DNA of 64,000 nucleotides from the NCBI GenBank assembly GCA_013398295.1, contig VZSF01006565.1:1254474-1318473 (forward strand), in the 5' to 3' direction. Below, piece by piece: positions 21,387-36,500 of the stretch; position 1 is the first letter of the stretch; each line of letters starts with the position of its first letter. A program made the position numbers and the translations under genes. The stretch is from Chionis minor. Its lineage: Eukaryota > Chordata > Aves > Charadriiformes > Chionididae. The notes below the pieces were generated by a model, which was not told the origin of the DNA, did no database searches, and saw nothing but the letters and a program-made list of their open reading frames with translations.

Positions 21387-24300
21387 AGAGAAACAGCTCA
21401 AGTCGGAAGTCCAACAATGAACATAGGTAAGAAAAAAATCTTTCTGAATTTTAGGAAAGTCGTTTTTGTCTCTTTCTGTGGTGACTGAATATATCAACAT
21501 CACAAGCAATTAGATCCTCTGAGAAACAGGGCAGAAAATGTCAAGGTAGAATGTCCATGGCATTCTCTTCACTTTAGGGGAGTGGCTGTGGACTAAACTT
21601 ATCCTAGGGAATAAATTCCAGGGGCAGGGGGAATTTATGCATAATTTATTTATGAATTAATGCTAGGCCTTGGTGGCTTCCTCAAACTCTCTTTCTGGAA
21701 AAAGTCAACCCTGGGGTATCTGGTTTTCCTCTTTCCCATTTGTTGTTCCCTGAGAAGTGCCGTAGAAGTGTGAGCAATGATCTTCTCCCTGAACGCCTGA
21801 CCATGTAGATGTCATCACCATGTAGTGTAGATGTCCCCCATTCCTCATTTCCCCCCTAAAATGTGAAGGGTCATACTTGTTTCCCAGGTCCAACAGACAA
21901 GCACTTTTGTTGTCTTCACTCTGGCACAAGATACAGCAAGATTCAAAACTCCCTTTTTCTACTATTTGTCATATACCTAGGTTTTCGATAAATGCTGTAT
22001 TACTTTATTCTCAGTGATAAAATATATCTGAAAGGGCACGGGGAGAAGTAACCTGGGCTGTGGTGTTGCTTTGTTTCAAGTGGACGGGTAACGGTTACTG
22101 ATCACAACCTCCGACATGTTTGCAGTACGGCTTTAGTGCCATCACATTGCTTTGGACCAAATATTTGCACCTAGATAGGTGAATGAATTATAGTGAATGA
22201 ACTGAAACTATGGTTTAGAAGAGAGCCAGCCAAGCTAGCTGCAAATGAGTTTGCTTTGGTACTGCAAGTAATCTCACAGCAAACAAGGCTGCATGATCTC
22301 TATGATCATTAAGTGACTCTTAGGGAAACAGGGATGGATGAGATGATTTCCAGCAGCTGAGTTCTCTGGGCTGGCTAATGGCTGGCACAACAAGATCTGA
22401 AGTGAGGGAGCAACTGAAATAAATCTTTGGACCCCTGTTAAGTGCCTTGCCTTAAGGCAGAGACCTTGGCAAATCTGTAGCCTGGTAAGACCTCGACCTG
22501 ACCTCCAAGCTGGACCTCCCTGCCCGCACAGGTGGCAAATGCGCAGACCCAGGGCGTGTGAGGGGTGAAACAGGACCAGTTCTGCTACCAAGGGGCTTTC
22601 GGTAGCTTCAGGGTCAGGATTTGTTCATTACTGCATATCTGAATAGTTTAGAAGGGCCCTGTTGTAAGCCGTGTTATCTCTCCGGAATAGGATTGTGATA
22701 GGACAGAGGAAAAGAAGGTCATTATAACTCAAAATCAAAGTTGTTTGGAAAGAACAGCAAGTAAAATTAAACGCCTACTGAAAGTCTCTTAATGGAAACT
22801 ATGCACGTAGTAGATAATGATTAATGACAAACCATGTGGCTCAAGAGAAATTATTGTATGGACCCATGAACAAGTTTTATATTTTGAGAGACACTTTCTG
22901 CTTTCCATTGTTTAGTTCTTTTTCCGTATACGTGTCTGTGTTTTGATCACTTTGGTCTCTTAGCTGGACTTAGTAAAGGTGTGAGCAGGATGGAAGGGGG
23001 GAAGACTTCTGAAGAAAAGAGAAGTCCAGGACACCATACAGGAATTGGTAGGGGTGACCGTGTAGAATACACTTTACCTGCTTAGTAGAAGTACAGCATC
23101 TAGATCAGAAAATGCAATTGACAAAATTTAAAGTCATTCTCTCATTTACATACAGGGCTGTTAATAATAGGGCTTTGTATATTTCTCTTATTCATACCTG
23201 GATTATAGCACAGAGTAAAGAAAATTTATACAGCTATTATCAGCTGTTCATGCCATCCAAGTCAGTGAACCTCTTGCAGTTGTATAGTATTTCTCTCAAA
23301 CAGAGGTCAGATGCAGAGGATCCAACCCTGAAGAGCTAGTAGGGTCAGACCCACAGTCACGCAGTTCTTAGTTAACTGCAATTCCGTGATTTAGTTTTCA
23401 GTTGCCAATAAAAATCTTGCTGATTCTTTTAATTTATAGTTGAAGTAAGTTGAGTGTTTCAGACTAACTGGCCAGCCTGACTTAGCAAATTTAGAGAAGA
23501 TAACATTCCGTTCCAACTAGATGAGGACACTGACCCTCTTAAAGAAATGCAGGGGGTTTATCTCATGGTGGTGCACAGAAACAGATTGTGAGGTTCGCAT
23601 TTTTTTGCAGAAGCTGTTGGGGTGGAAGAAGTATTATTAGTTCCAATGTTTCTTTTCACAGCTGATGATAAATTATTAAAACTAAAGAGAAATACCATCC
23701 ACCACATGTTGGTCCTGGTAGTCCATCAGAAAACCTCAAAAGGATAGAACTCACAGAGAGTTAAGTAACCCTGTAATATTAGCAGAAAGAACTGCCGCAG
23801 AAGTGCTGTTCTGTCAGGAAAAATTCCCCTTACTGTGGTACCCTGATATTCCACACCTGTCTTCTCAGTCAGGCACACTCACTAGCCTGATAGGAATTTG
23901 CACACGCTTAAAATCACAGCCATGCTTAGAAATCTGCTCTAATCCTGCAATCCTGGCTCTGTGAGCAGGCACTTCTGCACGCCCCCGCTGAAGGCAACAG
24001 AGCTCAGCGCAGGGGAGCAGTCTTTTCTTTTCAGAGTCAGTGCTCAGGTACACCTGAGGCTTTGTGTCACCGTAAGTCTGGTGATTGTGTTGCACACGTT
24101 TTTAGGAAAGGACATGGAATTAGTCCTTTGACTAGTGAAACATCTGTTTTGCCAACATGCCTTCCCATGAAATAGAAAAATAATTTCCGAGTCTTCTCTA
24201 CTCATGGTGCATTGGGAACGAAGAGGTCTACATTTGTATATGAGCAGTTATGTGTGCCTCAGCTGCTGTCATCTCACATAAAAGAGCAGGGTTAAGCCTC

Positions 24301-27124
24301 ACGGTCATTATTTAGTTAGTGATTAAGAATACAAAAGCCAAGAAAACACCTAGATCCTTTTGACATGACTTACCATCTCCGTAATGAGTTAGTTGTTTTA
24401 AAAGAAAACAGCTTATCACCGAACCAAGTAGCTCCAGCTAGGAGTATAGAATATAAAGAATACAGCTATATTTACAACTGCTTTGTGTGTTGGCATGCTG
24501 CTTCCAAATCAGTATTGGGTAAGAATCAATTTTGGATTATGGCAGAAAGGATTTCAAAGCAGTCATAAAATGTATTACAAGTTTAAGGAAATTTTCCAGT
24601 ATAAAGTTGTTTTAGAATATTCTAGCTTCACCTTTAAAAACGCGAACAATTTTACAGTAAAACATTTTGTATTCTCCCTTTGATATTAGCCAAGTTAATT
24701 TTTTTAATCAGTTTACTTCTAGTTCTTGAGATAATAACAGGTGTGACTGAATAAACCAATAGATTTTTAAAGGTAAATCAATAGATTTCAAATGTTACAT
24801 TATCACCCTTCGTAAAGTCAAAAATATACAGCTTGCTCTTTAATCTTACGCTCTGAAATTACAGCTTGCATGAGTCCCAGGAATTTCCAGAGTAGCTGAT
24901 TTTAAGTCAAATGTGATTCATAAAAATTCTTGCACTTTAATGACTCTTGATTACTTGTCTGTTGTTTGTGGTCGGAATCTGAAGCAAATGATGATCTCAT
25001 TTCCTTTAGGTATAATTCAGCTACTCAGGTTTCTTTGTTTATTTAAAGTTTTGTTCCTTTTCCTTGCTGCCTACTGTTCTTCTCTTATCTGTGTTGTCTG
25101 TGTGGGTAGAAGTAGCAGAGTATCAGCTGAGGCCACTGGACTCTCTCTGGATGCTTGTTGGTACTACTTGTGGCTTCGTGAGCAGCAGGAGTCGTCACTC
25201 AGCCTTCATCTCTGAACGAAGCCAGTGTAATCAAAACCTTGCAAACGCGCTTCAGTCACAACAAGCAACCAACTGTTGTTATTTTATTACACTAGGAGAG
25301 AATGTGAAGCTTTAAAACAATACGATCCCCCTCAAGCACAGCTTTTGGATATGCAAGCTGCATTTTTGAAGTAGATGACTGTGCTAAAAGTTGGCCATAG
25401 GTACAGGCTGAGCACCTTGAGCACCTGTGAAATCCCCGGTCACTGGGCCCGTTTCATTCACACGTAAAAAGCAGCTACTTGACGAATGTTCTTTTTTTGT
25501 ATACAGTGTTTTGTTGTTTCAGTGAGCTGTCCGGATATGGGTATTTTTTTGAACAGCAGCGATCACGTCCGAGGATTTCTTCATCAGCTTGACGTGCACC
25601 TGCTTTAACTCTGCTTTGTGTCTCATTTAGCATTTATGAAAACCCATTGGTTATGAAAATCACCAATCTCTTTGACGTTTGTTGAAATTGCTCAGTTGAG
25701 ACAGTGAATATCTAAAGCAAAGATTAGCCTGAGCTACAGATGTTGCATAGAGATCCTAAATAGCTTAAAATTATGTTTGCATTGAGGCCTAGGCCTATCT
25801 AGTTTCTAGTTGCTGATAGCACTGGAGGAAACCCAGAAAACTTGTGAGTCTGAAGCTAGAAGACAGGAAACAAATACAGGGTTTTTTAGGGATTAAGCTG
25901 TTCTTCTTTTAGTGATCTTAAGTTCTGAAGTAAGATATTTTTCAAGCGGATCCTGTCTGCCTGCCATTTACTGATCTGGAATAGCACACTGAAATAACAT
26001 TGGAAATTCGCAGAAACAGCTGGCTCAGACTATGATTTCTGCAGTGCGTCAGTCAATCAGATTCACATTCCACAGGAAAACCAACAAACTGAGAGCGCGC
26101 CAGTTGGCAGACTTTTGGAGAAAATAGATTTGCTGAAATCTGGGAAGAAAGCAAATTTTGGGGGATGAGTTCTGCATGCTGAATCCCAGTGATGGCTTAT
26201 CCAGGGAAGCGGCACACCCTAATCCCCTGTGCAGTACAGCCCAGGAGAGAACATTGGCACTGCTCATCTCCATTAGAGGCTGCCTGGGAAGATGATTTAG
26301 CATTCCACTCCTTGCTCCTCTGTCTTTGGCTTTTCCTACTCACGAAGGAAGATAAATGCTTAAACTGACATAGACAGCTCCTACCTACAAGGAAGGAAGC
26401 GGTGATTTTACAGGCGGCCCTGCCAAGCAGCACTAATACTCTAACAGGTGTCTTGGTGGAGAGGCAACTAATCGTTCCTGCTCTCCGCAGGGTGTGACAG
26501 GGAGAAAACAGCGTGTTGTGTAGGTCTCGCATCTCTCTGGTAGGATCCAGGGGCGCAGGATCCGTGGCAGGGAGCCCCATCTGCCTGGAGGGTGGGAGCT
26601 GGGCTGAGTGTATCCCCGGCTGCTCACCGGACATGCGGATCGCTTGCAGCCGTGGCAGAGAACTGTGCTACAGTCCTTAAATGCAGGATTCTTCTGACTG
26701 TAGATACCCGGGAACCATAATGGTGGGCAGCAGTACAAATTCTAAAGCATGAATTATCTAAATAAATACAAGCTACAGAAAAATAACTCTGTAATCATAA
26801 CATTAATGACATTAGTCACAGACTGCTCTGTGAAATACTGAAAAAGCACTGAAGAAAGAGGACACCCCTGTGAAGTTACAGTTGGAGGAAAAGGATACCA
26901 GCTGCAGAAAGATGGGTGTGCAGAGAGCCCACAGGGCAATACTGCCTGGTGTGTCAGGCAGTCTCAGTACTCTTGCAGGTGGAGAACTGTTGAACAATTC
27001 AGAGGAAAAACAGTTTTAAGGAGAAAAAAAAAAAGTTGCTCCATGGGTGCTGTTGAACAACAGCATTCTTCCTGAATAAGCTCATAAAGAAACCATGCTG
27101 AGAAGAAAGGGGAAACAGAATTAA

Positions 27125-27178
27125 CTCGGGTACTCTAATAATAGTGTGTATCTCGGATATTCTAATAATAGGACGTAT
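27125..27178. repeat. 27-bp imperfect tandem duplication
   Basis: Two adjacent 27-bp copies (27125-27151 and 27152-27178) that agree at 22 of 27 positions, sharing CTCGG, TCTAATAATAG and GTAT. Confidence 0.75.
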
Positions 27179-27503
27179 CTTTTCTCCCACTCCTACGAAT
27201 AGTTTGTCTGCAGTTTTGTTTTTTTCTAGTTGGCTTCCTGTAACTTACTTCTAGTATAGACACTGTGCAACTTTCCCTAATCTTTGTTTGCTGATTGCTG
27301 TTCAAAGTTTATAGAATTTACATAAATACACGTCTAAAGAAAGTCGTGCTGCTCTCCTGCAGGAACTTTAATACCTATCCTGTCTATAGCAGTTGCCGCT
27401 TTTATTGATGATCGAAGCAGACCAAAAAAAATAAAAAAGAGAGAAATTACAGAGCCTTCTGGTATATAATAAGCATAACAGAAAAAACTTTTAAAAACCC
27501 CCC

Positions 27504-27544
27504 TTTTTTTTTTTTTTTTTTGGCAATATAGCCTTTTTTTTTTT
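27504..27544. repeat. paired T tracts around a near-palindrome
   Basis: T18, then the near-palindrome GGCAATATAGCC, then T11. On the minus strand these are A tracts, as at the ends of retroposed copies, but no retroposon body was recognised beside them. Confidence 0.6.
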
Positions 27545-30500
27545 CATCCTTGTGCAGTCTTCCAGAGGGATGTTCTGGCGTATAGTAACCTATCATCAGT
27601 ACCACCAAGGGTATTCCTGCCAAAAAGCAGAAATACTTACTTTCTGTCTCCATGGCTTTTCTTGGCAATGCTGACCACTTGTGCCTTTCTGTAATTTTTT
27701 TTCTTAAAACTGTTGGAAATTACAATATTTTATTCCTTCTGAAACATATTTGAAAAGAATTTGAGCAAAATATCTCAAATTGAGATACAACAAAGCCTCC
27801 CTCATTGTGACTTCTTGAAACAGCTTTGGAAAGCATCTCCCCTTTGTTCCCCAAGAGGTGTCAGGAGTATGCTCCCTTGTCTCTAAGGACCAGGCAGTGA
27901 GGGAGGGAGGAGATGGAGAAAGCAAGGTATAGAGCACAGCCCACGCGAATGAATCGGGAAGGCTCAGCACCTTGGGCCACATCCTGGTGCTGTTGTAGCC
28001 ATGATCAGAAAGGCAGGGGGGAAGGCGGGGGGGAAGAGGCAGCGTTAAGTGTCATTTGCTTTTCAGAAACTGCTGTAGTTTAGCCAGGAGAAGAGTGAGA
28101 AAGAAGTGTTTTTAAGTAAGTAGTTGTCAGCAATGGAAGGAAAACTCGGCAGCAAATGGAGGTTGTGCTGGACAATATCAGAAGAGTTAGTAAGCGGGCA
28201 GTGAAGGTTGGGCACACAGGTTATTCAGGAGTTGTCAGCATCCAAAGGATGAGTGCGAGAGGACAGGCCTGGAGGGCATAGGTCTTGAGGTGCTCTGAGA
28301 GGGAGACCAAATTATGCGTGGTTGACTCGGTGTAGAACAGGTGGATGATACAGGATGACTTGATCAAAGAGAATTCCATAAGAGAAGCCTTTGCAGGAGC
28401 TTTTTTGAGTGCGGACAAGAGAAGTGGAATTGCATTTGTCAAGGCTGCTGGCAGGCAGAAAAGTTGCATTGCTTTCAATGATTGAGAACAAAGGTGGAGG
28501 GCAGTGGGTTTGGACCCGAAAGGACCAGGAGCTCTGTTATAACTAAGCTGAGTCTGATCTTACGAAAGGTCTTACAAAAAGTGATACCAGAGACATGTGC
28601 GGATTTACTCTTTGACAGGGTGAGGGAGGTCTATGGTAGAGGGGTAACATCACCTGCATAGAGATGGCAAATTAGTTTGTGTTTCCAAGTGATATATAAA
28701 ATGAAGAAAAAAAGGGAACCGAAAGGCAGCCATTTCAAGGCAAGAAGCGTTGAGTTAGAAGAGTACGAAGAGAGACGGTGAAGGACACAGCTGTGGAACA
28801 TGGCCAGTGCTGTGTAAAGGGCTCCCAAGCCCAGGAGAACAAGGACAGAGTTCTGCTTCTGAACAGTTCCAGGGAGGACAGCTTCCGCTCCATGCAAAGG
28901 ACAGAGCAAGATTGGAGAAAGCCTAAACTGGAGTTGGAGGAGAAACTCCACGGTTACGGTTATATTTGGTGAGCTCTGAAGTGATCAGTGTATGAAGTAG
29001 TTGCCAGTAGTGTAAAGAGTGGGCTATTGCTAAGGTAAGACAGACTAGAGGAAAGAACTGGATTTTCCCTCCCAGCACCTGGTGATGAACATTCACATTG
29101 TAGTCCAATAGGAAAGCTTTTGCCAGCCTATGTGAATTCCCCTGAGATAAATGGAAATTTCTAATATGGTCTGTGTAACACAATTCATTATATGGAACTA
29201 CTTCTATGAATAAGCATTACTCAGTGGGAGTAAGGAACGTCCGTACAAATCCTAGGCTACTGTATTATGCTGCACTGGATATTACTTTATCTTACACTGC
29301 ACTGAATACTATTTAAAAGAAAACTAGCTTGTGGAGATCATTGTCTTCTATTCATTTCAACGGACTAGGTCTGGGTCCCAAAATATCTGCTAAATCAGAG
29401 ACCCAAACCCTCTTCTGAAATACACATCTATAAGCTCAGTTAGTCCATAACGTGTTTATACTGGTGTAATAGGGATTAGCATTTGGCCTATAATAACTCA
29501 TCACTATTTTCTTTTGTCCATAAAATTATACAAAAAAGCCCACTGTAAACGTGTGTTCCAATGGAACAGCTTTTCCTGGAAAGCTACCTGGTTACTCATT
29601 GTCTCCTGGGCCTTGCAGATCTCCCATTTCTCTCTCTGCAGGGCCCCGTTCTCATCAGGAAAAAATGGAGAATGACTCCTGCCCGAGGCCACCCTCTTCA
29701 CTGTAAAAGCTGGAAATTCATGCCTTAGGCTGACAAGAGCCTGCAGTTCCAATCTTTCCTTTCAAGGTAACTGCAAAAAATAGGTGCTGCTGCTGCCGCC
29801 TCTTTTGTCAAGCTCCTGAGAAGATAACTTGATATGAGTCTTAAGGGAGGAAAGGGTGTTCCTAGTGCAGCACTGAATGTCAGTCGTGCAATGGCTTTAC
29901 AAAACATGAGCTCATATATCACAGGACACGTTAAATGTTTTTAGGGCTGCTCTCATGGGACGTAAGGACATCAAATACCTACCTTAGGCATTCTGAACCA
30001 GGAGAAGCATCTTTTTTAAATTATTATTTTTCCATGCCTAAATTTGATACTTGTGGGAATTAAGCTCATAAGAGCTTAAGATTTTCAAGCTAAATTCCAA
30101 AAAAGGCAATGTAGGCTACTATGTCACTTGCTTCAGATACTTTTAGGTGATTAATACTATTCCTCTGCCTTTCCTTCTCCCCACTGTGTGATTCATATCG
30201 AAAAAGGAATTGATCTTGTCTTTGACAGTCTGGCTATACATGAATAGGCGATTCCACAATAGTATTCGGTGTCAGGCAGAAGTGGTTGCTTAGATGCTCC
30301 AACCATGTCACTACATTAATATTAGATAATTCCTCAAAGTGAGGTTCATTAAAATGACAGTACTGCACAGTGATGGTTTCACAGCTCTCCGTTCTGGAGC
30401 TAGATAATTTGGCACACTAGGACCTCTGTGTTTCTCTGCATTGCCTTCTGTAGGCAGGTTTGTCATTTTTTCCCTAGCTGTGATATATACCGAAAAGACT

Positions 30501-33500
30501 GATTCCTCAAAAATGGGTGAGAAAATGCAGAAAAGGAGGAAAGACAAAATCATTTAAGGAACAAAAGGAAACCACAGTTTGAGCATGTGACATTCAAGTC
30601 CGTGTGAGCATGTCTATCAAGTATTGTAACTTGAAACAGCTTGTGTAAGTAACTTAAGCCTAGACACGCAGGCAGACTTGGCCTTAAGTATCTTCAAACA
30701 AACTGTCAAAAATATAAATACAAGCTCTGACTAATATGTATCTACAGACACTTCAAAAGGTGAAAGAAATATTATAAACTATGTTTTGGTTATTAATAAA
30801 CAACATGGAAATTTTCCAGCAATTTAAAAAAAAGTGAAAATAAGAATAGATACATGAATACCTGGTGTGACTCACGTTATGAGAGGATTTCTTCTGATGT
30901 TAGATGGACCGATGCTACCGAGCCAGTAGAGTCCCAGGAGCTGTGACTCATCAGGAGCTCTGGGGCACCTTTGATGTGACAGGTAGATCTCTGAACCGTG
31001 ACATGAGATTTACCTTTCAAAGCAATAGTAACACTTGTTTGAAAGAAGTCTTTCTAGGAAGATGCGGAGACAGAAAGCTCAGCAGCTGGAAGTCAACATC
31101 GTATTTTCTTTTTACTTCTTGACAAAATAAAAGTGTTCCTTGCTTATAAGCAGGTGATTAACAATAGGATTATGTCCTTGTGTGATACTCTATCCCAAAG
31201 CCTTGGCATGGTAGACCTTATGCAATGACCGAAGGAAACACTGAACACATGAGTTCTTGTATAATAGTATTGCTATCTCATCTCTGCTGAAACCTGTATT
31301 CCACAGCAGGGCAATCTTCTGTGGCATCATGTTGGTTTCTTAAGATTCCTGTACAGCAACGTTGTGGCTATGGGAAATTCCATAGTAACCTACTTAGAAG
31401 CTGAAGTTTTGGGTATATAGGAATATTCTGAATGCTGTGGATCTACTTGGGCTGCCTGTATAAGCTAAAAATGATACCCACTGCACAAGATTTGGTTCAG
31501 ATCTTAGCTCCTGGCACATACACAGTCCCCTTATGTCATCTGAGAATTTATGATTTCATTTTCAAGTTTCCTAGTGGTTCTTGTCTTTGTTATTCAGACA
31601 TAGAATGAGAGCTCAATGCTGTTACTCTATCAGCAAAATAATGTCCCAGTTTCTTGTGCACAAACCTTAAGAAGGAAATTTGTATGTGTTAGCAGTTCAA
31701 GGCTAGGCTTACACTGTTGTTTTCTCCTATACTGTTGTTCTCTATCCTTTTGGACAGTCTTCTTCAGAAACCTGGTCAGTTGTGTCTCCAGACTAGTTCA
31801 ATCTTTGGTCATTCTCAGAATGAGAAGTATTTTACTGCTTACTACCAGTTAAGGCAGATACTTGATGTGAAACTGGCTTTTTTGGCAGGCGCGTAGATAG
31901 TCAAATGTATTCTAAATAAGCTCTCAAATGAGAATAGTTACAACTGGGCTGACAACGAGAAGTCTAAACAGAAGCATCTATTGCTTCTGAGTACAGCTTT
32001 ATTTCATGCATATTCCTAGTACTTGTCAAACATTTATTTATATAAGCACAACTTGCCAAAACTTTTGCTAATGGAAATCATAGGAGGAGAGTGCCTGGGC
32101 TTGGCTGGGTTGCAGAAACAGCTCTGCTGTCCCGCGTGCAGCTGAAGTGGTTAGTGCTGGCATGCAAGCGTGGCCTCATGATAAACCTCCTGATCATCAC
32201 TGGGAATTAACCATTTAGCTACTTGCAGCCAACAGTCTATCGCCAAGAGGAAGAGACTACAGTCTTTCTTTTGCGTATCATGAGAACAAGTACATTTGCC
32301 AGCACTGTTGACCAGAGACTTAGCAATGAATGTATGAGCTGGGACAGTCACGTGCCACATGTGCGCATGACATTACTTGTGTAATTTCTGATAACAGTAC
32401 CATGTAAAATTCCCCTGCTAGTACTTTATTTGTTTTTAAAATGTGTAATATTACAGTGATCTAAGAGTTACTCGTTTTGTTTTTGTTTGTTTCTAAAAGT
32501 GTCGTATGGCCTAAGATATGGAAATCCATCTCTCAGAAAGTTTTAGCTATCTTGACATTTCTGATAAGGAAAAAATCATCCTATTCAGTAAGATATCCAT
32601 TCTGTTCTAATGAAGTGCTTTGCAGCAACATTGACGAAGGACATAAAGCAAGAGAAGTATAAACTATTGTATAACACATATGAAACTCTACTGCATTTGG
32701 ATAACTTCATTCCAAGTCTGTGGGATGGAATAGCACGTTTTGTTCAAACACTACACAAACTGCATATGTTCTGCAGCTTCGTTGTCTGAAGTTGTGAGGT
32801 TGATTCTCAGTTAACCAGCCAAACGCTCCTTCGAAATACTCCAGGCAGGAACAGTCCTGCAGGAAGTGGTGTTTGTGATTCAGTAAACGGCACCTTGCCC
32901 ACTGAGTCAGCGTTGAGCCAGTGTCAGAATGCCTTTCTAGACTGTGCAATATAAAACTAAAGTCCTGACGATCTGTGGCTACTGGGAAATTCATTGAACT
33001 ATTGACGAGAATAGGGATATTAACCGCAACATCCCAGATTCCAGACAGGGAAAATTACAACTTTCCCCTCCTTACTTCAGTGGGAGAATAATTCTCCTTT
33101 CCTCTAAGCTTTTTCCTGAATTTAGCTGGTCACCATCCTGTGGGCATGTTGGAAGGATGAGTGCCACAAGTCAGACATGCAGTCTGTCCTTCTGTGGGCC
33201 CTGCTGGAAGTGCCAGGCTTGGCACCTGCAGTTTTGCAGTCCCATGACTTATCCCACTTGGAGACTGTCTTTCAGACAGACATCATCACTGTAACCTGTC
33301 TGAGCTTCTTCAGCTAGTTCAGTTTTGCAGCTGAAGGCATGCACTGAGGCATTTGCAGTACATTTCCTCTCAGGACTCGTGACCCGGTGGATGTGCACAG
33401 TGACTCAGAACAGCCTTCTCTAAACAAAGTCTTCATTTATGGATAGGAATTGAACAAACCTCAGCAAAGTTTAAGCTGAAGATGCTCCTCGCGTGATCTT

Positions 33501-36500
33501 TCCTACTGGCTTTCATATGTCCAGTACAGAATTCTTTTCTACTCAAGAGGTTTTCTGGTTTTGGGGTTTTTGTTTTTGTTTTTTTAAATCCTATTGATAT
33601 ATAGGGGAAAAAAAAAAGTCACAGCTTTACAACTTAAGAAAAGTAAGTCCTCAAAACAGATGTCTAATGTCTTTCATCTGCAGACAAATTTATGTGAAGG
33701 TTTGTGGCAGCCAATTTTGGTACCCAGATTTACAAAGTAATGCCAGAAGCTGCTGTGAAAGGTCACAGCTTCAAATCTGAAGTTTTCCAACAGGCAGCAT
33801 AGGTGCTGTGATCCCGCATGTAATTGATGACATGCTTAGAATTGAAAATTAGAAATCTTTTTCATGCTTAATTTTTCACAGAATTTTTTTTATCATTTTC
33901 CTGATTTTCATTTTTTGTAATTACTAAGTGATATCTACCTGCATATGAGTTAATTGTAGGGAAATTTTAATAGGACTCTTGGTAACACTTCTTTTGGACT
34001 TGCTGACATTATTGGTAAAATCATTACTAACTACAGATAAATGGTTCAAATCTTGTAGCAGGAAGATGCGTTTTGGACCATTTAGCTAACTGTAATCTGT
34101 ACCTAATGGTTAACTGATTTCTGGAGTTATGGAACATCTTAGTTGTTAGGTAGCTCATTTAGCAGGTGGGTGTAGGTGGAGTTGGTCAATGTGTGAGTAC
34201 CTCCGTTAATGCTGGGATGTGTTCACACATTAGACGTATTGTCTTGGCAAGAAGATGCAGTCCATGAAGGGTGATGCAGTAGCTGTCACAGCAGAGAGAG
34301 GGACATTGGCATGCAAGATTCAGTTCCCTGGGCAACTCTGAGCACCTGCTGGAACTGGGCTTGTAGGTCCAAGCCCCTTTGTTCTTAAAGGAGTAAATCA
34401 TTCCATCAGAGTGAGGAGTAGGACATTACTCGAATGTGAGAAACAACGGCAAGATTTCACTCTGAAGCATGATCAAGAAGTTCTCTCGGTGTCATATAAA
34501 GAATGCAGTGATCATGCACAGCACACCGATTAATCCTAGTCTCTCCCCTTCCCCTTCCTTATCTTTCCTCCACCCTCCAAAACAAAATTTTCCACTCCAT
34601 CATGAAGGAAGTGAGGGAGCCTGGATGCTACCCCAGGAGAGAAAGCTAGAGGAAGGGCTGGGTCACTTAGTCAAGCAAAGGGGAGGAGAAGGAAATGGTC
34701 AGTGAAAAATAAGGTTCTAAATACGGGGCTTTGGACTAGAAATGTGTTGAAACACTTCTAAAGAAATGAGAAAATAGGATAATATAGGCAAAGCAGTTTA
34801 ATCATATGCGATTAGTAACAGGAGCTTTCAAAGTCTGCGGTCTTGTGTGAAACCAACTGCCAGCAACATAACACAGAGTGCCAGTTCTCACTATGTGTTG
34901 AACCAGAAATGCCAATCATTATGAAATTCCTGGTATCCCTTTGCCCTTCCCACATAGCAGCCTGCCTACACTGGAGCTCACTGGTTGACCGTAACTCCAT
35001 TTTGATCAGAATCCCTCCTGATGCCTTCATCCGTCATATCCTGCCTGTTGCAGCACCTTTCCTTGTGGCTTTTGTCTCCCCCTCAGATATGATGATTTAG
35101 GCTGTTTACGTGCTGACAGTTTAAAAAACATACAACAAAAGAAATTGATCATGTCATATCCAGTGACCGTACTGGTGTGCGTTGCATGTGTATTAGTGTC
35201 TGTTTATTTAAAAAACATAGTAATTGTTGGTCTTTGTACTGTGCAAACATACACTAATGTATTTCATGTTAGCCCATCCTAAGTTAGGTAGGTTTTAATT
35301 CAATTTTTCAAATTCTGCTTGTTTTAAAATGTTGCTTTAAGAGTATTTCTTCAGCTAGCACATTTCCTGCCTGTACTTCTGTGAACATCTATAGAAGCCA
35401 AGCAACCTGTTTGTGAGCACGTTAGGGTTTTGTACGTGCATCACTCTCACTTTGTAACGCTGAAAAGACTTACACAGTGCAGAAAATTAAAAACTTTAAA
35501 AAGCTCTTCAGTCAGAAATGTTATATCTGTATTGCCATAGGGTGCAAGCTCACAGAGCGCAGATGATGCTCTGGGCTATCTGGTGAGAGCAGTGGGATCT
35601 CAGACAGTGGGGTCCCTCTGCAAGCACTCTGGCTTCCTGACAAATTCTGCTCTTAGGGACCAGCGAAAGAGAACTGAAAAAACCAGTAATGTTGTTATTT
35701 TGAGATTTTATGACTTGACTTCATCTTTCCTAGCCTTCAGAGAACAGTGAAGATACAGCTGTCATGCTGAAGCAGTTACTCATTTCAAGTTGTGGGGAAG
35801 GGTTGGTAGCTGAAGACTTACTGGAAAGGGCTGTTACCTTGCCAAGTAACTAGATAGCTCAAACCCCTTCTAACTTTAGCTTTAGGGAGATTTTAGGGAG
35901 GTTATCAGTGGAAAATCATTGAGCAAACAAAAGGCATTGTCCCTTCCTGTACTGAACCTGGTCCATGAAGAGGATTTGTTGCCACTTCCTGCACTCTGCT
36001 GTTTCTAAACCTCATGAGATCATGAACAGGCAAAACTGTTATGTGTCTGAATAAGGATTGAAAGGGCAGGCTTATTTCAGCCTGGCACTGGAAATGCAGG
36101 TTGGAGATAAAATAGCTAAGATGGGGCATTTTTACTGCTTGAGAATCCAAGCATGTGTCAGCGCTTACGGTTTGTGAGCATTCGCTGAGTTTTGCAAGGA
36201 GATGAGTACTTGACACCACTCCTTGGTGTGTGTTTACATTACTCTTCTACAACTCATTTGCTTACAGTGGACCTCTTTGCTTTGTGCAGCCTGATCAGCA
36301 AATAAAAAGTAGATGCTGTCTCACTTGGCTGTAAGTGTTTTAGCCAGCGTACACACAGCTCTGTGGGATGAAGATTAAGAGATACTGAAGGTCGAGCATG
36401 TCCTTTACCCAAAGGTCTTTTGGGGTTTTCTGGGGCAACTTCCCCATTTCCTTCAGATACATAAACAAGAACACCATGTTTAGTGGCAGCAGGAAGTTTC

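Noticed and set aside
26197..26634. 145-codon minus-strand ORF
   Set aside because: No homology or domain pattern recognised; overlaps other open frames on the same strand, as chance ORFs in moderately GC-rich DNA do.
33576..33617. T-rich/A-rich hairpin as a MITE or miRNA precursor
   Set aside because: The stem is mostly T/A homopolymer with a 10-bp core; too short and simple to support either reading.
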